Below are positions 27,395 through 35,150 of a DNA stretch of 64,000 nt, in pieces. Each line of letters starts with the position of its first letter. Positions within the stretch are counted from its first letter, which is position 1. The stretch is from the NCBI RefSeq assembly GCF_000423925.1, contig NZ_KE384106.1, forward strand, positions 1-64,000, given 5' to 3'. Source of the stretch: Butyrivibrio sp. VCD2006 (lineage in GTDB: Bacteria; Bacillota; Clostridia; Lachnospirales; Lachnospiraceae). Made by a program: the position numbers and the translations under genes. A model generated the notes under the pieces. That model was not told the origin of the DNA. It saw nothing but the letters and a program-made list of their open reading frames with translations, and searched no databases.

Positions 27395-28750
27395 ATGGAA
27401 TTTTACTTGACTGAAATATCTAAATACGTAATTGTTGGGAGCATTGGGGCATATACCCTGTTTAGCTTCCTGGTTTTCATGTATAAAGGAGAGAAAAGAA
27501 GGGGCTGGGTATACACTCTACAGATAATATCGCTTTTTGCAACTCAGTTTGCCTGTTTTATTCAGATAATTGCTCAGACTGGAAGTAAGCGGTACTTTTT
27601 ACTTCTGATGATACAGTCGATTGTTCTCGCAAGCACAATATCACTGTTTCATATGGTATATCCTGACGGAAACAGACTGATAATCAATAACATGTGCATG
27701 CTTTTGATGATCGGCATGATCATGATAACCAGAATTTCTTATGGTAAAGGCATAAGACAGTTTATTATTTCAAGCGCGTCTTTAGTACTTGCATTTATTA
27801 TTCCGGAGATAATTTTCAGATTTGAATTCTTAGAGCGCCGCGGGTATGTCTTTGCAGCTGTAGGAATACTGATTTTGGGAATCATACTGGTATATGGTTC
27901 CGTGGCCAACGGTTCCAAGATCAATTTCAGGATTGCGGGGCTTTCATTTCAGCCACAGGAGCTTGTTAAGCTTATTTTTGTATTTTTTATCGCTTCGATA
28001 CTGTCTGAGAAAAATGACTTTAAAACCGTGGCGATTACATCTGCACTGGCTGCAACACATGTGATAATATTGGTCCTTTTGAAGGATCTCGGAAGTGCGC
28101 TTATATTTTTTGTTGTATATTTATGCGTTCTTTTTGTTGCTACAAACAGCTATTTATACTTGCTTTCAGGACTGGGAGCAGGGGTGATTGCCAGTGTTAT
28201 TGCCTACTCACTGTTTCCTCATGTTCAGCAGAGAGTTGTGGCATGGAGAGATCCCTGGACTACTATTGATTCCACGGGATATCAGATAACACAGTCGCTA
28301 TTTGCCATAAGCGGAGGTGGTTTGTGGGGCCTCGGGCTTTATGGCGGAACACCATCCTCAATACCTTATGTGGAAGAGGACTTCATGTTTGCTGCTATTG
28401 CCGAAGAGATGGGGATAATATTTGCTTCATGTCTAGTTGCGATTTGCATTTCTACTTTCTTGATGATTCTTTTGGAGGCATATAAGATCAGGAATTTATT
28501 TGGAAGACTGTTGTGCGTAGGTCTTGCTGTTACATATATTTTCCAGGTGTTTCTTACCGTGGGCGGCGATTCAAAGTTCATCCCTCTTACAGGAGTGACA
28601 CTTCCTCTTGTGAGCTATGGAGGAACATCTGTAATGGTGACGATCATCATGCTTTCTCTTGTTGAAGGCGAATGCCTTGTGAGAACCGATGAGAGATATC
28701 AGGATTACTTAAAAAGAAAGAGGGAGAAGATAAATGCAGGAAAACAATAA
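27395..28750 (+). CDS. FtsW/RodA/SpoVE family glycan polymerase
   Basis: This 451-residue SEDS protein has about ten to twelve membrane helices and the conserved late region ISGGGLWGLGLYGG...PYVEEDFMFAAIAEEMG. The family polymerises peptidoglycan from lipid II together with a class B penicillin-binding protein. The gene overlaps the next one, a transpeptidase, by 17 nt, so the two should form one SEDS-PBP unit. Family members are too alike to say by eye whether it serves elongation, division or spores. Confidence 0.88.
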   Translation: MEFYLTEISKYVIVGSIGAYTLFSFLVFMYKGEKRRGWVYTLQIISLFATQFACFIQIIAQTGSKRYFLLLMIQSIVLASTISLFHMVYPDGNRLIINNMCMLLMIGMIMITRISYGKGIRQFIISSASLVLAFIIPEIIFRFEFLERRGYVFAAVGILILGIILVYGSVANGSKINFRIAGLSFQPQELVKLIFVFFIASILSEKNDFKTVAITSALAATHVIILVLLKDLGSALIFFVVYLCVLFVATNSYLYLLSGLGAGVIASVIAYSLFPHVQQRVVAWRDPWTTIDSTGYQITQSLFAISGGGLWGLGLYGGTPSSIPYVEEDFMFAAIAEEMGIIFASCLVAICISTFLMILLEAYKIRNLFGRLLCVGLAVTYIFQVFLTVGGDSKFIPLTGVTLPLVSYGGTSVMVTIIMLSLVEGECLVRTDERYQDYLKRKREKINAGKQ

Positions 28751-30152
28751 ATCTTATCCCATTTTGATAATAGGCGCTTTTACGGTTATTCTTTTTGCTT
28801 CGATGGTGGCTTACATCTGTACATATGCTGTAACGAATCACAGAGTAATGATGGATAACAGCTATAACGCGCATCAGACTCTCTTAAGAAAGCAGAACAC
28901 CAGAGGAACTATCTATTCATCAGATGGAAAGGTACTTGCGGAGACCAAAACAGACGAAGTCGGTAATGAGACAAGAGAATATCCTTATGGCAAAACTTTC
29001 TCTCATGTGATTGGATTTTCGGTTAATGGCAGAAGCGGAATTGAAAACCTGGCAAATTATTATTTGATAAATTCCAATGCCGCCCTTAAGAGTAAGGCTG
29101 AAGCCAAAGAAAATGACCAGAAATTTCCGGGTGATAATGTTTATACAACTCTTGATACCGCTCTTCAGGAGACAGCCTTTGAGGCTTTATCCGCAAGAGA
29201 TGGAGCTATAGTAGTTACGGAGGTTGAAACAGGTAGAGTTTTGGCTCTTGTTTCAAAGCCTGATTTTGATCCCGGAACAATACTTAATGATTGGGAAGAA
29301 ATAACATCAGATAAAAATAATACTCAGCTTTTAAACAGGGCTACTCAGGGGCTTTACCCTCCCGGGTCTACGTTTAAGATTGTAACAGCTCTCGAGTACT
29401 ATAAAGAGAAGGGCGAAGATTACAAAAATTATACTTATAACTGTAATGGTAAGTTCACTTCAGGCGATGATGTGATAAGATGTTTTCATGGAGAGAGTCA
29501 TGGGAGTCTTGATTTTGCCATGTCCTTTGCGAAATCATGTAATTCATCCTTTGCGAATATGTCACTTCAGCTTGATAAAAGTGATTTCGGGAAAACTCTT
29601 GAAAAGCTGATGTTCAATTCCGACCTTCCATGGGAAATGAATTATTCAAAGTCTAATGCTGTATGCAGTGATGCCCTAAGCGATGGAGATACAATGCAGC
29701 TTGGCATTGGTCAGGGGACTACGACGGTCACACCGCTTCATATGAACCTTATCACCGCAGCCATAGCAAATGACGGAACGCTGATGAAGCCTTATCTCAT
29801 TGATAAAGTTGTTACAGCTGATGGAAAGACAATTGAAAGCTTTTCACCTAAAGAATATAAAAAGCTAATGAGTGAAGATGAATCTGATTTCCTTAAGACA
29901 CTGATGGAAGGCGTTGTGGAAAAGGGAACAGCGTCTAAGCTAAAGGGATTATCATATACTGCTGCCGGAAAAACCGGTTCAGCTGAATTTAAAGACAGCA
30001 CATCGGATTCACATGCGTGGTTTACTGGCTTTGCACCTGCTGAGGACCCTGAAATAGCAGTGACTATCATAGTTGAGAATGCAGGCTCAGGAGGAGAGTT
30101 TGCTGTTCCGATTGCGAAGAGAATATTTGATCGCTACTTTGAGATGAAGTAG
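28734..30152 (+). CDS. Class B penicillin-binding transpeptidase (PbpA-like)
   Basis: This 472-residue transpeptidase has one N-terminal membrane helix (about 8-30) and acts outside the membrane to cross-link peptidoglycan. Active-site motifs: S212-T-F-K215, S268-C-N270 and K413-T-G415. There is a short N-terminal dimerisation region and no PASTA domains. Short PBPs paired with a RodA-like gene resemble actinobacterial PbpA-RodA. The overlap with the upstream SEDS gene suggests coupled synthesis. Confidence 0.9.
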   Translation: MQENNKSYPILIIGAFTVILFASMVAYICTYAVTNHRVMMDNSYNAHQTLLRKQNTRGTIYSSDGKVLAETKTDEVGNETREYPYGKTFSHVIGFSVNGRSGIENLANYYLINSNAALKSKAEAKENDQKFPGDNVYTTLDTALQETAFEALSARDGAIVVTEVETGRVLALVSKPDFDPGTILNDWEEITSDKNNTQLLNRATQGLYPPGSTFKIVTALEYYKEKGEDYKNYTYNCNGKFTSGDDVIRCFHGESHGSLDFAMSFAKSCNSSFANMSLQLDKSDFGKTLEKLMFNSDLPWEMNYSKSNAVCSDALSDGDTMQLGIGQGTTTVTPLHMNLITAAIANDGTLMKPYLIDKVVTADGKTIESFSPKEYKKLMSEDESDFLKTLMEGVVEKGTASKLKGLSYTAAGKTGSAEFKDSTSDSHAWFTGFAPAEDPEIAVTIIVENAGSGGEFAVPIAKRIFDRYFEMK

Positions 30153-30164
30153 CAGGAGGTTTTG

Positions 30165-30503
30165 TTGAGAATAAGGGGATGTTGCAATTTTTTCTCAAAA
30201 CTATATATTGGTGATTCGGTTAAGAACGAGAGACTTGTGAAATGGAAATTAAGACACGGAGCGGGACAACTTCTAATATATGTCGTTACTGCTTCTGATA
30301 TTCCCACAGGTCAGCTTGAAATAAAGCATTGCGCTTTTTTGAAGCAAAAGTATTATTACAGGCATCCTGAATTCATCTATGGAATTGCCGGAAGCTATAA
30401 TGAAGCTTTGGATATTGTTATGAAGATTTCCGATGAAGCTTCGGAGAATGGTATGGAAGGAGATATCAAGGGCTATCTGAACAGCCTTGTGGGGAATAAC
30501 TGA
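30165..30503 (+). CDS. Conserved-looking hypothetical protein
   Basis: I do not recognise this 112-residue protein. It is soluble, basic at its N-terminus, and has RHGAGQLLIYVVTA and a later acidic helix. A TTG at 30165, 5 nt after a perfect AGGAGG, is the best start. The TTG at 30162 is too close to that site. Its last codon overlaps the next gene's ATG, and the PBP gene ends 12 nt upstream, so it belongs to this operon. Confidence 0.7.
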   Translation: MRIRGCCNFFSKLYIGDSVKNERLVKWKLRHGAGQLLIYVVTASDIPTGQLEIKHCAFLKQKYYYRHPEFIYGIAGSYNEALDIVMKISDEASENGMEGDIKGYLNSLVGNN

Positions 30504-31498
30504 TGGCGTTGTTTTTATCTATTCTTAAGATAATAGGAATAGTTCTGCTTGTAGTTCTGGGAGTAGTACTTGTTTTATTACTGCTTATTCTTTTTGTGCC
30601 GATAAGGTACAGAATTGACGGAAATGTAAAAGAGACTGACCTTGAAAATGAAGTCGATAAGCTTAAGGAAAATGTCTCGGGAATTGTTAAATTCAGTTGG
30701 CTATTACATTTTGTAAGCGGTGGGATATCTTATCCTGAAGATCCGGAGTTTAAGGTTAAGGTATTATGTTTCACGGTATTTCCACCGAAAAACAAAAAGA
30801 GTGATGATGAAACGGATATAGATGAAGATTACGAGATTGATACCTCGGAGTCTTCTGCGAACACATCCGGAGATACGATTACGGAAAAAGAGAGCGGTTT
30901 TGATGAACCCTCTGAGGATACTGATACCATAGAAGATGAAAGCGAGGAACAAAAGGAGCCATCACAATCAGAAGAATCTGAAAGCGAAGTTTTAGAGGAA
31001 GATGAATTTGATGAGGATGATGAAAGCTTTTTGGATTTTCTGAAAAATATCCTTGATACGATTAACAGAATAATCAAAGTACCACAGGATGTATTTTCAA
31101 AAATCCAATATACAACATCTAGAATCTGTGATAAGATAAACATGGTCAAAAACACGTTATCTAATGATATTTTCAAGCGTGCTTTTGAGGTTACGAAGAA
31201 GCAGTTGATCCGAGTCCTTAAGATGATAATTCCAAGGAAATTCAGAATGGATATTTTATTAGGACTGGGAGACCCCACACTTACAGCTGATATCATGGCA
31301 GGATATGGTGTTCTTTATCCTATTTTGGTGAATAAAGTATTTCTTATACCTGATTTTGAGAGGCAGATTGTTAAGGGTGAAGCTCATATCAAGGGCAGAG
31401 TAACTGTTTTTACACTTCTTCATGCAGCAGCTATACTTTACTTTAACAAAGATGTGAAGAAGACAATTCGTAGGTTTAATAAGATTATCAATTCTTAA
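30503..31498 (+). CDS. DUF2953 domain-containing protein
   Basis: This 331-residue protein begins with a membrane helix (about 8-32). DUF2953-type beta sequence follows (about 33-95). An insert of about 75 residues that is nearly all Asp, Glu, Ser and Thr interrupts it (about 95-170). The conserved C-terminal part (DILLGLGDPTLTADIMAGYG) comes after. Function is unknown. In B. subtilis and relatives DUF2953 genes lie beside the spore gene ytfJ/gerW, as here. Its ATG overlaps the stop of the previous gene. Confidence 0.8.
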   Translation: MALFLSILKIIGIVLLVVLGVVLVLLLLILFVPIRYRIDGNVKETDLENEVDKLKENVSGIVKFSWLLHFVSGGISYPEDPEFKVKVLCFTVFPPKNKKSDDETDIDEDYEIDTSESSANTSGDTITEKESGFDEPSEDTDTIEDESEEQKEPSQSEESESEVLEEDEFDEDDESFLDFLKNILDTINRIIKVPQDVFSKIQYTTSRICDKINMVKNTLSNDIFKRAFEVTKKQLIRVLKMIIPRKFRMDILLGLGDPTLTADIMAGYGVLYPILVNKVFLIPDFERQIVKGEAHIKGRVTVFTLLHAAAILYFNKDVKKTIRRFNKIINS

Positions 31499-31514
31499 TT
31501 GGGGAGAGTTTTTT

Positions 31515-31913
31515 ATGGGAGATTCAAATTTTAATTCCGTTGTAGATTCTCTAATGAATGGCATGAATACAATTATGGGAGCTAAGACTGTAGTAGGTGA
31601 AGCTACTAAGGTTGGCGATACCATAATAGTTCCTCTTGTGGACGTATCCTTTGGGGTAGGTGCGGGTGCAAGTAATGCCGATAAAAAGAATTCTGGAGCC
31701 GGTGGTTTTGCGGCAAAAATGTCGCCCAGTGCGGTTCTTGTAATTAAAAACGGTCAGACAAAACTTGTTAACATCAAAAACCAGGATGCGGTTACTAAGG
31801 TCCTTGACCTTGTGCCCGACATAGCTGACCGCTTCATGAATCGCGGCAATGACATGATGGATGATGACAGCGCGGTTGATATTGCCTTTCCTGAAGAAGA
31901 GAACCTGGAGTAG
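31515..31913 (+). CDS. gerW: GerW family sporulation protein (YtfJ)
   Basis: This 132-residue protein carries the GerW/YtfJ core: VVGEATKVGDTIIVPLVDVSFG, then a Gly/Ala-rich stretch and SPSAVLVI. In Bacillus the protein is spore-associated and needed for germination. GGGGAG precedes the ATG. Many Lachnospiraceae keep it although they are not known to form spores, so the role here is unclear. Confidence 0.87.
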   Translation: MGDSNFNSVVDSLMNGMNTIMGAKTVVGEATKVGDTIIVPLVDVSFGVGAGASNADKKNSGAGGFAAKMSPSAVLVIKNGQTKLVNIKNQDAVTKVLDLVPDIADRFMNRGNDMMDDDSAVDIAFPEEENLE

Positions 31914-31937
31914 TATAGCGGTATTAGGGGGTTCCGT

Positions 31938-32471
31938 ATGGAAAAGTTTATTAGCGAAGAACGAATCGACAAGGCAACAGAGGATGAGCTTCTCGAGATG
32001 AGACTCTGGATTTATAAAGAGAGCCAGAGACTTGAGATGGAGCAGAAGGCTGTCGATAGTAAGGTTGCTGAGATTGAATGTGAAATGAATAAGTTTCGCG
32101 AGAGATTTCAGCGTGAGAGAAGCGAGTTTGAGCACGATAAACAGAAGTTTAAGGATGATCAGGCTCTCTTTGATCAGCAGATTGAGATTCTCAAGGAAGG
32201 CTTTGATAAGCTTAACGCAGATAAAAAAGTAATCGAGCGTGAGTGGAAAAAGCTTGAACAGGAGAAGGGATATCTCAGAGAGGATGAATACAGCAAGGCT
32301 GAATTCTTCTTTAAGGGTGTTAATTCACTTCTTGCGCTTAAAAAGCGTTATAGAGATCTGATGAAGATTTATCATCCTGATAATATGTGTGGAGATCATA
32401 GACTTTGCGATATGATCAACCAGGAATATAACATTTTATTAAGGCAGTTTGACGCCTATATGAAGGCGTAA
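31938..32471 (+). CDS. Coiled-coil protein with C-terminal J-domain fragment
   Basis: This 177-residue protein has a highly charged coiled coil (about 15-118). It ends in a segment like helices II and III of a DnaJ domain: LKKRYRDLMKIYHPDN, with the HPD motif at 146-148, then a helix to residue 177. No zinc or substrate domains of DnaJ are present, and helix I is not clear. HPD is the Hsp70-stimulating motif, so a role as a DnaK co-chaperone or a remodelled scaffold is possible. The assignment rests on this motif only. Confidence 0.65.
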   Translation: MEKFISEERIDKATEDELLEMRLWIYKESQRLEMEQKAVDSKVAEIECEMNKFRERFQRERSEFEHDKQKFKDDQALFDQQIEILKEGFDKLNADKKVIEREWKKLEQEKGYLREDEYSKAEFFFKGVNSLLALKKRYRDLMKIYHPDNMCGDHRLCDMINQEYNILLRQFDAYMKA

Positions 32472-32505
32472 ATAAAAAGTTAATCTTTAAATAATTATTT
32501 TTTGC

Positions 32506-32534
32506 TTGCATTCGCTTACCATTTCTGATATTAT
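32506..32534 (+). promoter_or_regulatory. Probable promoter of rpmB
   Basis: TTGCAT (32506-32511) and TATTAT (32529-32534), spacer 17 nt, in a 151-nt gap before rpmB. Confidence 0.55.
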
Positions 32535-32622
32535 ATCTGATGTTGCGAATATGTATTTTGAAAATGGTTATTTATTCGCTTGATGCATTTGATTAAAATA
32601 TGGCTTATAAGGAGGTGTCAAA

Positions 32623-32808
32623 GTGGCTAAGTGTGAAGTATGCGGCAAGAGCGTTCATTTCGGTAACAACGTAAGCCATTCCCATAGAAAGAGCAATAGA
32701 ATCTGGAATGCTAACGTACATAAGGTTGCTGTTAAAGTAAACGGCGCTACACAGAGAATGAACGTTTGCACAAGCTGTCTCAGATCTAAAAAGGTTGAGC
32801 GTGCTTAA
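32623..32808 (+). CDS. rpmB: 50S ribosomal protein L28
   Basis: This 61-residue protein of the large ribosomal subunit begins MAKCEVCGKSVHFGNNVSHS. It has two CxxC pairs (CEVC and CTSC), so it is the zinc-binding form. Translation starts at GTG, 6 nt after GGAGGTG. It is followed by a strong terminator and then by asp23-fakA, the same order as in B. subtilis (rpmB-yloU-yloV). Confidence 0.95.
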   Translation: MAKCEVCGKSVHFGNNVSHSHRKSNRIWNANVHKVAVKVNGATQRMNVCTSCLRSKKVERA

Positions 32809-32827
32809 TTGAACGAGGTTCGTATTT

Positions 32828-32857
32828 AAAGGATTCACTTATGTGAATCCTTTTTTT
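32828..32857 (+). terminator. Terminator after rpmB
   Basis: Eleven-bp stem AAAGGATTCAC / GTGAATCCTTT, loop TTAT, running into seven T residues. Confidence 0.9.
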
Positions 32858-32887
32858 CGCTAAATCAAAGACAAATCTTATTTTGAC

Positions 32888-32916
32888 TTCATTTTTTTAC
32901 GCTCTTAGTTTATAAT
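32888..32916 (+). promoter_or_regulatory. Possible promoter of asp23-fakA-recG
   Basis: A perfect TATAAT (32911-32916) lies after the rpmB terminator. The -35 at 17 nt is only TTCATT (32888-32893). A better TTGACT at 32883 would need a 22-nt spacer. Confidence 0.4.
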
Positions 32917-32988
32917 CGATTATATGCAATTTTATGATAGCAGAGGCATGCATATTTGATCTCTGCGTCATTTATATGGAGGTGCAGT

Positions 32989-33351
32989 ATGAAGTCTACT
33001 TCAATGAACACTCATATGGGTAGTATTGCAATTGATAATGAAGTAATTGCTCAGTATGCAGGAGCCGTAGCTAATGAATGCTTCGGTATTGTTGGTATGG
33101 CTAATGTTAATGTTGCCGAGGGACTTGTAAGTCTTCTTAAGAAGGACAACATCAAAAGGGGAATTAATGTAACTATTGGAGCTAACAGAAAGCTTACACT
33201 TGATTTTCATGTGATCATTGCTTACGGAGTTAGTATTTCAGCGGTTACGGATAACCTTATAGATAATGTTAAGTACAAGGTTGAGGAATTCACCGGCCTT
33301 GAAATAGAGAAGATAAACATCTTCGTTGAAGGCGTTCGCGTCATCGACTAA
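32989..33351 (+). CDS. Asp23/Gls24 family envelope stress protein (YloU)
   Basis: This 120-residue protein has the Asp23 fold with IDNEVIAQYAGAVANECFGIVGM near the N-terminus and IAYGVSISAVTDNLIDNVKYKVEEFTG at the C-terminal half. In this genomic setting (rpmB-yloU-yloV) it accompanies the fatty-acid kinase gene. The ATG at 32989 follows GGAGGTG. A farther in-frame ATG at 32956 has no ribosome site. Confidence 0.88.
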   Translation: MKSTSMNTHMGSIAIDNEVIAQYAGAVANECFGIVGMANVNVAEGLVSLLKKDNIKRGINVTIGANRKLTLDFHVIIAYGVSISAVTDNLIDNVKYKVEEFTGLEIEKINIFVEGVRVID

Positions 33352-33370
33352 GGTCAAGGAGGGTAGAATT

Positions 33371-35149
33371 TTGAGTAACACAATTAAAGCGTCTGATGTG
33401 AAAAAGATGTTTCTTGCAGGCGCAAGTAATTTGAATGCAAAAAAAGAGTGGATAAACGAGCTTAACGTTTTCCCTGTACCTGACGGTGATACAGGAACCA
33501 ATATGACAATGACTATCATGTCAGCTGCTAAGGATGTTAAGAATCTTCCTGATGATATCGATATGGGCAGCCTTTGCAAGAGCATTTATTCAGGTGCTAT
33601 GAGAGGCGCAAGAGGTAACTCAGGTGTTATCCTTTCACAGCTTTTAAGAGGTTTCACCAAGGGCGTTCGTGACTACGAAGAGCTTGATGCAGAGATAATT
33701 GCCAATGCTTTTGATAAGGCTGTTGAGACTGCTTACAAGGCAGTTATGAAGCCCAAGGAAGGTACAATCCTTACAGTAGCTAAGGGCACAGCTGAGAGAG
33801 CAATGGAGCTTTCCAAGGAAGGTGCTGATGATCTTGGTACTTTCTTTGAAGAAGTTATTAAGTATGGTGATGAAGTATTAAATAAGACTCCGGAGATGCT
33901 TCCTGTACTTAAACAGGCCGGCGTTGTTGATTCAGGCGGACAGGGCCTTATGCAGGTGCTTAAGGGCGCTGTAGATGCTTACCTTGGTAAAGAGGTTGAT
34001 TATTCAATCGATGAGTCTGCGGCTACACCTGTTGCTACTAAGACTCAGGCTACTGCTGAGGTAGATATTAAATTTGGTTATTGTACAGAGTTTATCGTAC
34101 TTCTTAACAAGCCTTTAAATGTTAAGCAGGAGATTGACTTCAAGGCATTCCTCGAGTCAATCGGTGACAGCATTGTTATGGTTGCCGATGATGAGATATG
34201 TAAAGTTCACGTTCATTCTAATGATCCGGGACTTGCTATCCAGAGAGCTCTCATGTATGGTCAGCTTTCAAACATGAAGATTGATAACATGAGAATGGAA
34301 CATCGTGAGAAGCTTTTCCACGAGAATCAGAATGGAACATATGCTGAGATTGAAACTGAGATAAATGGTGCGGCTGAGTCAACACCTACTTATAGCAGAG
34401 AAGATGATATTCCACTTAAGGGTGAAGTTGGAGAAGCTGCTAAGAGCAATGAGCCTCAGTTCGTAAATGAAGAGCATAAGGATATCGGTTTTGTTGCTGT
34501 ATGTGCAGGTGAAGGTCTTGCAGAGATTTTCAGAGGACTTGGAGTTGACTACGTTATCGAGGGTGGTCAGACCATGAATCCCAGCACAGAGGATATTCTT
34601 GAGGCTGCTTCAAAAGTAAATGCTGATACTGTTTTTGTTCTTCCTAACAATAAGAACATTATACTTGCAGCTAATCAGGCCAAGATTATGATGGAAGATA
34701 AGGGTGAGGACAAGAAGATTGTCGTAATCCCTACAAAGACTGTACCTCAGGGTATAACAGCCGCTATTAATTTCATGCCCGGAACTTCTGCTGAAGAAAA
34801 TGAAGAAGGTATGAAGGAGGCAATTTCCACAGTTAAGACCGGTGAGGTTACATACGCAGTACGTGATACCATGATTGATGATGTTACTATCAAGCAGGGC
34901 GACTACATGGGTATTGGCGACAATGGAATTCTTGGAGTTGGCGGTGATATTGATGAAGTAACAGCAATGATGATCGATAAGATCGCTGATGACGGGACAG
35001 AGCTTATAAGCCTTTATTATGGCTCAGATATTAAGGAGGAAGAAGCTAATGCTCTTTGCGAGCGTATAAGCTCCAAATTCTCCGGTTGTGATGTTGAGGT
35101 TCAGTACGGTGGTCAGCCGATTTACTATTACATTGTGAGTGCGGAGTAA
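33371..35149 (+). CDS. fakA: Fatty acid kinase catalytic subunit FakA (DAK2, YloV)
   Basis: This 592-residue kinase phosphorylates fatty acids carried by FakB proteins. The N-terminal DAK2 nucleotide-binding domain has VPDGDTGTNM (about 35-44) and the helical barrel to about 200. A middle domain (about 215-330) and a C-terminal DegV-like half follow after an acidic linker. The start is a TTG at 33371, about 6 nt after GGAGGG. No ATG fits. A FakB gene lies at 37283, after recG. Confidence 0.92.
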   Translation: MSNTIKASDVKKMFLAGASNLNAKKEWINELNVFPVPDGDTGTNMTMTIMSAAKDVKNLPDDIDMGSLCKSIYSGAMRGARGNSGVILSQLLRGFTKGVRDYEELDAEIIANAFDKAVETAYKAVMKPKEGTILTVAKGTAERAMELSKEGADDLGTFFEEVIKYGDEVLNKTPEMLPVLKQAGVVDSGGQGLMQVLKGAVDAYLGKEVDYSIDESAATPVATKTQATAEVDIKFGYCTEFIVLLNKPLNVKQEIDFKAFLESIGDSIVMVADDEICKVHVHSNDPGLAIQRALMYGQLSNMKIDNMRMEHREKLFHENQNGTYAEIETEINGAAESTPTYSREDDIPLKGEVGEAAKSNEPQFVNEEHKDIGFVAVCAGEGLAEIFRGLGVDYVIEGGQTMNPSTEDILEAASKVNADTVFVLPNNKNIILAANQAKIMMEDKGEDKKIVVIPTKTVPQGITAAINFMPGTSAEENEEGMKEAISTVKTGEVTYAVRDTMIDDVTIKQGDYMGIGDNGILGVGGDIDEVTAMMIDKIADDGTELISLYYGSDIKEEEANALCERISSKFSGCDVEVQYGGQPIYYYIVSAE

Positions 35150-35150
35150 G

